Below are positions 58,027 to 64,000 of a DNA stretch of 64,000 bases, piece after piece. Numbering within the stretch: position 1 is the first letter of the stretch; the number at the start of each line of letters is the position of its first letter. The position numbers and the translations under genes were made by a program. The notes beneath the pieces were generated by a model, which saw nothing but the letters and a program-made list of their open reading frames with translations, was not told the origin of the DNA and searched no databases. This DNA is from Leifsonia aquatica (GTDB lineage: Bacteria > Actinomycetota > Actinomycetes > Actinomycetales > Microbacteriaceae): the NCBI RefSeq assembly GCF_014190775.1, contig NZ_JACHVP010000005.1, positions 248,001 to 312,000 of the forward strand, written 5' to 3'.

Positions 58027-58659
58027 ATGGCGGAACGACACCACAAGCCGGTCACCTTCCCTGGCGGGATGTTCGAGGCGTTCCTGGGCGGGGAGGATCC
58101 CGCCCAGATCAGTCGCGTCGCGCACGAGACCGCCCGAGCGCTGCTCGCCCGCGTGCGCGAGAACCCCGACCCCGACGTCGTCGACCGGCTCGTCGCGTAC
58201 ACCGACGCGAACGGGATCGACGCGCTGGCGGAGCTCTGGTCGCGGTCCAATGCCAAGAGCCTGCCCGGCGCGCTGTGGCGCATCTACCTGCTGCGGCTGC
58301 TGATCCGCCAGGACGCCGAGGGCACGGCACTGCTGTACCAGCGCGGCACCGAGGTGCTCACCTCCATCGACCCGGTCGTCGCGGGGGCGCCCACGCCGGC
58401 GGGCCCTGCCGAGATCACCGAGCTCGCCGACCGCATCCTGCGCGGCCTGTTCGAGGGCGACTTCGCGGGCGCCCTGGACCGTGCCGCCGCGTTCTGCCGG
58501 GTGACGGCAGCGGGAGCGGCCGCCGTGGCGGACGACCGCGACGTCGTGCTCGACACCGATCGCGCGGCCGAGCTCACCACGCGCGCCCTGCGGTTCACCA
58601 CCACGGCCGAGGAGCTGACGGCGTGCGCCCGACTCTGGCGCTCCGACTCCCTCGACTGA
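58027..58659 (+). CDS. Conserved actinobacterial hypothetical protein
   Basis: The 210-residue protein is mostly alpha-helical, has no signal peptide or membrane segment, and shows no catalytic motif that I recognise. It begins MAERHHKPVTFPGGMFEAFL and has a helix-rich core (WSRSNAKSLPGALWRIYLLRLLIRQ). Similar proteins exist in related actinobacteria under uninformative or doubtful names. GAGAAT sits 6 nt before the ATG. It follows the divergently read tRNA and precedes the structured leader of sigK. Confidence 0.7.
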   Translation: MAERHHKPVTFPGGMFEAFLGGEDPAQISRVAHETARALLARVRENPDPDVVDRLVAYTDANGIDALAELWSRSNAKSLPGALWRIYLLRLLIRQDAEGTALLYQRGTEVLTSIDPVVAGAPTPAGPAEITELADRILRGLFEGDFAGALDRAAAFCRVTAAGAAAVADDRDVVLDTDRAAELTTRALRFTTTAEELTACARLWRSDSLD

Positions 58660-58729
58660 TCGGCCACTCAGCGGATTCCCCGTTCTCGGGCGGCGAACGA
58701 CACGCCCTGGAGGTCCGCCGCGGCTTGTG

Positions 58730-58844
58730 TACTATTGATGGAGCCGGGCCGCAGTAACCCCGGGCTCCAAAACTTGCCGCTCCGAGCGGCCTCGCGCCGA
58801 GAGGCGTTCTGCGGCCCGGCACTACTGTCCCCCGCACCGGACAG
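58730..58844 (+). promoter_or_regulatory. Structured sigK leader with alternative pairings
   Basis: An extended -10 (TGTG then TACTAT, 58730-58735) places the transcript start near 58742. The RNA can form a 12-bp stem 58743-58754/58809-58820 enclosing two hairpins (58776-58790 and 58791-58801). A competing stem GGAGCC/GGCTCC (58740-58745 with 58763-58768) uses the same 5' strand. A further hairpin CTGTCC/GGACAG (58825-58844) precedes the ribosome site. A switch is inferred; it matches no RNA family I recognise. Confidence 0.45.
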
Positions 58845-58863
58845 CTGACAGAGCGGAGACGAC

Positions 58864-59424
58864 GTGGACGACGCCGCGGCGCCGGATCTGGACGACCTCC
58901 TCGTTCGCACCGCCACGGGCGACCAGCACGCGTTCTCCACCCTCTACGACCACACCGCGGCGCGCGTCCTCGGCCTGATCCGCCGCGTCCTCATCGACGC
59001 CGCGCAGTCCGAGGAAGTCGCCCAAGAAGTCTTTCTCGAGGCATGGCAATCCGCTTCGCGTTTCGATCCGAACAAAGGTCGAGCGATGACGTGGATCATG
59101 ACGATGGCCCACCGTCGAGCGATCGACCGGATCCGGGCGTCCCAGGCGTCCCGAGACCGGGACACCGCCGTGGGCATCCGAGACCTCCCCACGGCGTACG
59201 ACCAGGTGGCCGAGACGGTCGAGGTCCGGATGGAGAGCGAGAGAGTGGAGGTGGCCATGGCGACGCTGAGCGAGGCGCAACGTCAAGCGATCACGCTCGC
59301 CTACTACGGCGGCCTCAGCCAGAGTGAGGTCGCGGCGGAACTGGGCATTCCATTAGGCACAGCGAAGACACGGCTGCGCGATGCGATGATACGGCTGCGA
59401 GAGGAACTGGGGGTGACACGATGA
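58864..59424 (+). CDS. sigK: ECF RNA polymerase sigma factor SigK
   Basis: The 186-residue ECF sigma factor has region 2 (FSTLYDHTAARVLGLIRRVL, QEVFLEAWQSASRFDPNKG) and region 4 (LSEAQRQAITLAYYGGLSQSEVA). Its partner is a RskA-type anti-sigma factor overlapping by ATGA, which is diagnostic of the SigK group. In mycobacteria SigK controls secreted antigens and oxidative-stress genes; the regulon here is unknown. The GTG start follows CGGAG by 6 nt. The leader upstream is highly structured. Confidence 0.92.
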   Translation: MDDAAAPDLDDLLVRTATGDQHAFSTLYDHTAARVLGLIRRVLIDAAQSEEVAQEVFLEAWQSASRFDPNKGRAMTWIMTMAHRRAIDRIRASQASRDRDTAVGIRDLPTAYDQVAETVEVRMESERVEVAMATLSEAQRQAITLAYYGGLSQSEVAAELGIPLGTAKTRLRDAMIRLREELGVTR

Positions 59425-60206
59425 CCGACGAGACCCGGCCGACACCCGCGCGCCTCGGCGCCGAACTGGGCGCCGAGAACGAGCAGGAGGCGCGCGACTT
59501 CGAAGACGTCGCGGCCCAGCTCGGCCTCGCCGCGGAGCCGGTCACCCCTCGACCGGAGCTCAAGGCGGCGCTGTTCGCCGCCATCCAGACGACCCCGCAG
59601 TTGCCGGCCGAGCCGGAGGCGGCTCCCGCACCCGTTCTGACCCCTGTGCCCGCCCCGGAGGCCGTGCAGGCCGCACCCACGGCTCCCGCCGCCCCGGAAG
59701 CACCAGCCCCGGAGGCCACCCCGGCCGAGCGCAGGGCTCAGCGTCGCTGGTTCGCCCGTCCCGCGATCATCGCCGCCTCTGCGGCGGCGGCCGTCATCCT
59801 CTTCTTCGGCGGAGCCATCGTCGGCGGGACTATCGCCGGCAATGACTCCACCCAGCAGCAGGCGTCGGCACTCGCCCAGATCAACGCCGCACCGGACGCC
59901 CAGCGCGCGAGCGCGGCCGTCACCGGCGGCGGCACGGCGACCCTCGTGTGGTCGGCTCAGCTCGGCACCTCCGCGCTGATCGCCAACGACCTGCCGAACC
60001 TCCCGAACGACAAGACCTACGAGCTCTGGTACATCCGCGACGGCAAGGCGACCTCGGCCGGAACGATGGATGCCGCCGGCACGGGCTCGACCTGGAAGGT
60101 GCTCGCGGGCACCATGAAGGCAGGCGACACGGTCGGCGTCACGGTCGAGCCGAGCGGCGGATCGCCGCAGCCGACCACCAACCCGATCGTCGCCATCCCC
60201 TCCTGA
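59421..60206 (+). CDS. rskA: Anti-sigma-K factor RskA
   Basis: The 261-residue protein has a cytoplasmic N-terminal sigma-binding part (residues 1-65), a Pro/Ala-rich linker, one membrane helix (about 114-136, IIAASAAAAVILFFGG) and an extracytoplasmic RskA C-terminal domain (ATLVWSAQLGTSALIANDLPNLP, KTYELWYI). No zinc-finger Cys/His set is present. It would hold SigK at the membrane until regulated proteolysis frees it. It converges on pstB across a long hairpin. Confidence 0.92.
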   Translation: MTDETRPTPARLGAELGAENEQEARDFEDVAAQLGLAAEPVTPRPELKAALFAAIQTTPQLPAEPEAAPAPVLTPVPAPEAVQAAPTAPAAPEAPAPEATPAERRAQRRWFARPAIIAASAAAAVILFFGGAIVGGTIAGNDSTQQQASALAQINAAPDAQRASAAVTGGGTATLVWSAQLGTSALIANDLPNLPNDKTYELWYIRDGKATSAGTMDAAGTGSTWKVLAGTMKAGDTVGVTVEPSGGSPQPTTNPIVAIPS

Positions 60207-60235
60207 CGACACGGCCGCGCAGCCGGCCGCCCAGA

Positions 60236-60282
60236 ACGCGAAAAGTGCGCCGATCCCCCTCGGATCGGCGCACTTTTCGCGT
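60236..60282. terminator. Perfect 21-bp hairpin between rskA and pstB
   Basis: Arms 60236-60256 and 60262-60282 are perfectly complementary with a 5-nt loop, 29 nt after the rskA stop and 33 nt before the pstB stop on the other strand. The AAAAGT/ACTTTT segments near the stem base give a partial T-tract in both directions, fitting a bidirectional terminator. Confidence 0.75.
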
Positions 60283-60315
60283 GCTCGGCGGCCGCTCGGC
60301 CGGCCGGGCGCGGGA

Positions 60316-61095
60316 TCAACCGAAACGGCCGGAGACGTAGTCCTCGGTGGCCTGCACACTCGGGTTGGAGAAGATCTGGTTCGTGTCGTTGTACTCGATG
60401 AGCTTGCCCGGCTTGCCGGTGCCCGCGATGTTGAAGAACGCGGTGCGGTCCGAGACGCGCGAGGCCTGCTGCATGTTGTGGGTCACGATCACGATCGTGT
60501 AGTCGTTCTTGAGCTCCTCGATGAGGTCCTCGATCGCGAGGGTCGAAATCGGGTCGAGGGCCGAGCAGGGCTCGTCCATCAGGAGCACGTCGGGGGAGAC
60601 CGCGATCGCGCGCGCGATGCAGAGACGCTGCTGCTGGCCGCCCGAGAGGCCGGAGCCGGGGAGGTTGAGGCGGTCCTTGACCTCGTTCCAGAGGTTCGCG
60701 CCGCGGAGCGACTTCTCGACCAGGTCGTCGCTGTCCGGCTTCGACATGCGGCGGTTGTTGAGCTTGACGCCGGCGAGCACGTTGTCGCGGATGCTCATCG
60801 TCGGGAACGGGTTGGGGCGCTGGAACACCATGCCCACCTGGCGGCGGACGAGCACGGGGTCGACGCCGGAGCCGTAGAGGTTGTTGCCGTCGATCAGCAC
60901 CTCGCCGTCGACGTAGGCGCCGGGGATGACCTCGTGCATCCGGTTGAGGGTGCGGAGGAACGTCGACTTGCCGCATCCGGACGGGCCGATGAACGCGGTG
61001 ACCGTGCGGGGCTCGATGGTGAGCGAGACCCCCTCCACAGCGAGGAACTTGCTGTAGTAGACGTTCAGGTCGTTGACTTCGATGCGCTTGGACAC
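60316..61095 (-). CDS. pstB: Phosphate ABC transporter ATP-binding protein PstB
   Basis: The 259-residue ATPase has Walker [10 protein letters not shown], a Q-loop [10 protein letters not shown] specific to PstB, signature LSGGQQQR, Walker B LLMDEP and H-loop VTHNMQQA. It powers high-affinity phosphate uptake with PstA and PstC. The GTG start lies 46 bp after the pstA stop. It is the last gene of pstSCAB on the minus strand; no phoU gene is inside the window. Confidence 0.97.
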   Translation of the reverse strand: MSKRIEVNDLNVYYSKFLAVEGVSLTIEPRTVTAFIGPSGCGKSTFLRTLNRMHEVIPGAYVDGEVLIDGNNLYGSGVDPVLVRRQVGMVFQRPNPFPTMSIRDNVLAGVKLNNRRMSKPDSDDLVEKSLRGANLWNEVKDRLNLPGSGLSGGQQQRLCIARAIAVSPDVLLMDEPCSALDPISTLAIEDLIEELKNDYTIVIVTHNMQQASRVSDRTAFFNIAGTGKPGKLIEYNDTNQIFSNPSVQATEDYVSGRFG

Positions 61096-61141
61096 GTTTT
61101 TCCTTGTCTGCGTTGGTTCGAGAAGCTGTGGGAGGCCGGGG

Positions 61142-62245
61142 TCAGCGGCCGTACTTGGGGGCGAAGGCCTTCGCGATGATCCGGCCGACGAGGTTCAGGA
61201 GCATGACGATGATGATCAGGGCGAGCGCGCCGGTCCAGGCCCGGTCGATCGAGTCCTGGGCGTGCAGGCCCGCCGCCTGCGTGTACTGCGTGTACACGAA
61301 TACGGGCAGGCTCATCATGCGTTCGCTGAAGAGGTCGTAGTTCATGCTGGTCGTGAATCCCGCGACGATGAGCAGCGGCGCGGTCTCACCGATGACGCGG
61401 GCGATCGCGAGCATGATGCCCGTGACGAGGCCGGCGAGCGAGGTCGGGAGGATCACCTTCAGCACGGTCAGCCACTTCGGCACGCCGAGCGCGAGCGAGG
61501 CCTCCCGCAGCTCGTTCGGGACGATCCGCAGGATCTCCTCGCTCGAGCGCACGACGACCGGGATCATCAGCACCGACAGTGCGACGGATCCCATGAACCC
61601 GTTGCGGATGGCGGGCCCGAAGAACAGGGCGAAGAGGGCGTAGGCGAACAGGCCGGCGACGATCGACGGGATGCCCGTCATCACGTCGACGAAGAAGGTG
61701 ATGCCGCGGGCGAGCATCCCGCGCCCGTACTCGACGAGGTAGACCGAGGTCAGCAGGCCGATCGGCACCGAGATGAGGGCCGCCATGGCGGTGATCAGCA
61801 GGGTGCCGGTGATGGCGTGCAGGGCGCCTCCGCCGGCACCGATGACGTTACGCATCGACTCCGAGAAGAAGGCGATGTCGAAGCGGGCGAGGCCCTGGGC
61901 GATCACGGTCCAGCCGAGCGAGATGAGCGGCAGCAGGGCGATGATGAACGCCGTCGCCACCAGCGAGGTGATCAGGCGGTCCGTCGCCTTGCGCCGGCCC
62001 TCGACCAGCAGCGACGTCGTGTAGATCGCGACATCGAAGAACACGGTGCCGAAGAAGACCGCCCCGACGATGTTGAAGTCCTTCGTGATGCCGCTCGCGG
62101 CCAGGATGGCGAAGATCGCCCCGAAGACGATCCACGACGCGACGAGCATCGTCCACGGCGACCAGCGGGGCAGCTTGCCGGCCGTGTAGGAGTTGGCCAG
62201 GGGCCGTGGTGCGGCGGTGGCGGTGGCGGTGGTCGTGGCGGCCAT
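61142..62245 (-). CDS. pstA: Phosphate ABC transporter permease PstA
   Basis: The 367-residue permease is about 70 residues longer than typical PstA. The extra N-terminal part carries three additional hydrophobic segments (residues about 30-115) before the usual six-helix core. The EAA loop reads [21 protein letters not shown]. The start overlaps the pstC stop by one base (TGATG). Long PstA forms occur in related actinobacteria; the role of the extension is unknown. Confidence 0.95.
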   Translation of the reverse strand: MAATTTATATAAPRPLANSYTAGKLPRWSPWTMLVASWIVFGAIFAILAASGITKDFNIVGAVFFGTVFFDVAIYTTSLLVEGRRKATDRLITSLVATAFIIALLPLISLGWTVIAQGLARFDIAFFSESMRNVIGAGGGALHAITGTLLITAMAALISVPIGLLTSVYLVEYGRGMLARGITFFVDVMTGIPSIVAGLFAYALFALFFGPAIRNGFMGSVALSVLMIPVVVRSSEEILRIVPNELREASLALGVPKWLTVLKVILPTSLAGLVTGIMLAIARVIGETAPLLIVAGFTTSMNYDLFSERMMSLPVFVYTQYTQAAGLHAQDSIDRAWTGALALIIIVMLLNLVGRIIAKAFAPKYGR

Positions 62246-63192
62246 CAGTTCGCTCCCGAGAAGGCCTTGCGGCGGTTGACGATGTACCGGGCGAGCATGT
62301 TGATCAGCAGGGTCACGACGAACAGCACCAGGCCGGAGGCGACGAGGGCGTTGACGCCGATGCCTGTCGCCTCGGGGAACTGCAGGGCGATGTTGGCGGC
62401 GATGGTGTTCGGGCTCTGCGCCTGCAGCACCGCGAACTTGACCACCAGGGCGGGGGAGAGCACCATCGCGATCGCGAGCGTCTCGCCGAGGGCGCGGCCG
62501 AGGCCGAGCATGATCGCGGAGATGATGCCGCTACGGGCGAAGGGCAGGACGGCCATGCGGACCATCTCCCACCGCGTCGCGCCGAGGGCGAGCGCGGCCT
62601 CCTCGTGGAGGCGCGGCGTCTGCAGGAAGATCTCGCGGCAAATGGCGGTCATGATCGGGATGACCATGACGGCCAGGACGACCGCCGCGGTCAGGATGGT
62701 GCGGCCCGTACCGGAGACCGGCGGGGCGAAGAAGGGGATCCAGCCGAGGTAGGTGCTCAGCCACACGTAGAACGGCTGCACGAACGAGGCGAGCGTCGCG
62801 ATGCCCCAGAGGCCGAAGACGACCGACGGCACCGCCGCGAGCAGGTCGATGATGTAGCCCAGGGTCTGGGCGACCCGGCGCGGGGCGTAGTGCGAGATGA
62901 AGAGGGCGATGCCGATGGAGAGCGGCGTCGCGATGAGGAGCGCGATCAGGGCGGCCCAGATGGTGCCGAACACCAGCGGCCAGACCCACGACCAGAAGTT
63001 CGTGGCGTTGTTGGGCAGATCGCCCGCACCGGCGAAGAGGGCCGGGATGCTCTGCACGACGAGGAAGATCGCGACCGCGGCCAGGATGGCGAGGATCAGG
63101 GATCCCGCGACGATGGTGCTGGTGGAGAAGACGCGGTCGCCGAGGCGGACCTTCGCTCTCGGTCTGATGGCTCCTGCGGTTCCGGCGGTCAT
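62245..63192 (-). CDS. pstC: Phosphate ABC transporter permease PstC
   Basis: The 315-residue permease has six membrane helices and an EAA loop EEAALALGATRWEMVRMAVLP. The ATG at 63192 is preferred to an in-frame GTG at 63246 because TGAGAGAAAG lies just upstream and the extra residues would be unrelated to the family. It follows pstS across a 98-bp gap that contains a hairpin. Confidence 0.95.
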   Translation of the reverse strand: MTAGTAGAIRPRAKVRLGDRVFSTSTIVAGSLILAILAAVAIFLVVQSIPALFAGAGDLPNNATNFWSWVWPLVFGTIWAALIALLIATPLSIGIALFISHYAPRRVAQTLGYIIDLLAAVPSVVFGLWGIATLASFVQPFYVWLSTYLGWIPFFAPPVSGTGRTILTAAVVLAVMVIPIMTAICREIFLQTPRLHEEAALALGATRWEMVRMAVLPFARSGIISAIMLGLGRALGETLAIAMVLSPALVVKFAVLQAQSPNTIAANIALQFPEATGIGVNALVASGLVLFVVTLLINMLARYIVNRRKAFSGAN

Positions 63193-63248
63193 TCGTGGCT
63201 TTCTCTCATCGGGTTTCCCGCGCGAGGCGGGTGAGGGGAGACACACCG

Positions 63249-63280
63249 CTCGGCCCGGGCTGCAGACAGCCCAGGCCGAG
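63249..63280 (-). terminator. Hairpin between pstS and pstC
   Basis: CTCGGCC and GGCCGAG arms, one C-A mismatch and an inner GGGCTG/CAGCCC stem with a CAGA loop form a stem-loop 10 nt after the pstS stop. Partial termination or 3'-end protection would keep the binding protein in excess over the permeases. Confidence 0.65.
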
Positions 63281-63290
63281 CGGCGGGGTG

Positions 63291-64000
63291 TTACTTGATG
63301 CTGGCGACGGCCTTGCTCACCTTGTCGGCGAGGTCGGTCGCGAGCGGGGCGGAGCCGGCCTGCTCGGCGGCGGCCTTCTGCGCGTCCGCGCTGACGATGT
63401 AGTCGACGTAGCCCTTCACCAGGTCGGCCTTGGCGGAGTCCTTGTACTCCTGGCAGGCGACGATGTAGGAGACGAGGACCAGCGGCCAGTCGCCCTTCTT
63501 GTCGGCCTTGCGGTCGATCGCGATGGCGAGGTCGTTGGCGGTGCGGCCATCGGCGATGGGCGAGGCGGCGACGACCGCGGCTGCGCCGTCGGCGCTCAGC
63601 TTGGTGTAGGTGTCGCCCACCTTGAGCTGCGCGATGGAAAGACCGGCCGAGCCCGACTCGTCGATGTACGTGATCGAGTTCTTGGCGTTCTTCGTGGCGT
63701 CCGCGACACCCGAGGTGCCCTTGGCGGCGTCACCGACCTGGAACGGGAAGGTCTGCGAGGCCGGGGCGGTCCAGACGTCCGCAGCGTTGGCCGCGAGGTA
63801 CTCGGTGAAGTTCTGGGTGGTGCCCGAGTCGTCGGAGCGGTGCACGACGGTGATCGGGGCCGACGGGAGCGTGGCGCCCGAGTTCTGGTCCTTGATCTTC
63901 GCGTCGTCCCAGGTGGTGATCTTGCCCGAGAAGATGCCCGCGATGGTGTCGGCGTCGAGCTTGAGGTCCTTCACGCCGTCGACGTTGTACGCGATGGCGA
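63291..64000 (-). CDS. pstS: Phosphate-binding protein PstS, 5' part beyond window
   Basis: About 236 C-terminal residues are visible and the frame runs off the window end. The phosphate-binding motif HRSDDSGTTQNFTEYL and the ITTWDD segment are diagnostic of PstS. The visible 5' end reads IAYNVDGVKDLKL, which is the middle of the first domain, so the lipoprotein signal and promoter are outside. It binds inorganic phosphate at the outer face for PstCAB. Confidence 0.95.
   Translation of the reverse strand, partial: AIAYNVDGVKDLKLDADTIAGIFSGKITTWDDAKIKDQNSGATLPSAPITVVHRSDDSGTTQNFTEYLAANAADVWTAPASQTFPFQVGDAAKGTSGVADATKNAKNSITYIDESGSAGLSIAQLKVGDTYTKLSADGAAAVVAASPIADGRTANDLAIAIDRKADKKGDWPLVLVSYIVACQEYKDSAKADLVKGYVDYIVSADAQKAAAEQAGSAPLATDLADKVSKAVASIK

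Noticed and set aside
63193-63246. N-terminal extension of PstC from GTG 63246
   Set aside because: The added residues are hydrophilic and unlike the family, lie next to the pstS terminator hairpin, and the ATG at 63192 has a purine-rich site just upstream.

Overview
The window is GC-rich throughout, by eye about 70%, with GC-biased third codon positions, many GTG starts and dense gene packing with ATGA and GTGA overlaps. Gene content (SigK/RskA pair, class Ib NrdHIEF, a eukaryotic-type NADP isocitrate dehydrogenase, DUF4232 lipoprotein, CUT1 sugar importer) points to a high-GC Gram-positive actinobacterium. The overall mix resembles Microbacteriaceae such as Leifsonia; that placement is inference, because no rRNA gene is present. 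The window holds 56 likely full-length genes, two genes cut by its edges (a ThrE-like exporter at the left, pstS at the right) and one tRNA-Lys. I see no insertion sequences, prophage or CRISPR array.

Layout. Bases 1-11150: ThrE-like exporter, purN-purH, an amino-acid dehydrogenase, a membrane-fused dimethylargininase, an MFS exporter, and a heterodimeric ABC exporter behind a long leader with a small ORF and hairpins. 11178-15163: a lysine-free relative of PLP decarboxylases, divergent from a stand-alone receiver, a NarL-type regulator and a histidine kinase. 15173-21900: lipoprotein, alkyltransferase-like protein, GNAT, icd, and nrdHIEF behind two NrdR boxes. 21933-31174: a GlcNAc or chito-oligosaccharide locus (ROK repressor, ABC importer, GH3, ROK kinase, nagB, nagA). 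31174-35891: DUF2568 protein, purU, NCS1 permease plus cysteine hydrolase, MFS exporter. 35872-43253: an ECF sigma factor fused to a zinc finger, hydrophobic segments and Ig-like domains, then a second GlcNAc module (ROK kinase, nagA paralogue, GH20) around a PIG-V-like glycosyltransferase. 43389-46850: ZTP riboswitch, glyA, folD, YbaK-like protein, gamma-carbonic anhydrase. 46860-51902: MBL hydrolase, galTK, DeoR regulator, aldose epimerase. 51881-57967: SDR/TetR pair, surface Ig protein, DUF1801 protein, Ca2+/H+ antiporter, lipoprotein, ClC channel, tRNA-Lys. 58027-64000: conserved hypothetical, structured leader, sigK-rskA, and pstSCAB.

How the genes work together. PurN, PurH, PurU, GlyA and FolD form a one-carbon/purine set. 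The ZTP riboswitch ahead of glyA senses the PurH substrate ZMP (AICAR), so formyl-folate shortage can be fed back to one-carbon supply. The two GlcNAc modules contain importer, kinases, deacetylases and deaminase; both hexosaminidases lack signal peptides, so oligosaccharides are probably imported whole and cut inside the cell.

Regulation. A recurring feature is a TANNNT-like -10 element whose last base lies 6-7 nt before the start codon, with no Shine-Dalgarno sequence, on both strands. This suggests leaderless mRNAs for roughly a third of transcription units and was used to choose several starts. The observations most worth following up are the lysine-free decarboxylase-like protein beside two-component genes, the sigma/zinc-finger/Ig fusion, the ABC-exporter leader, the alternative-pairing leader of sigK, and the membrane-dimethylargininase fusion.
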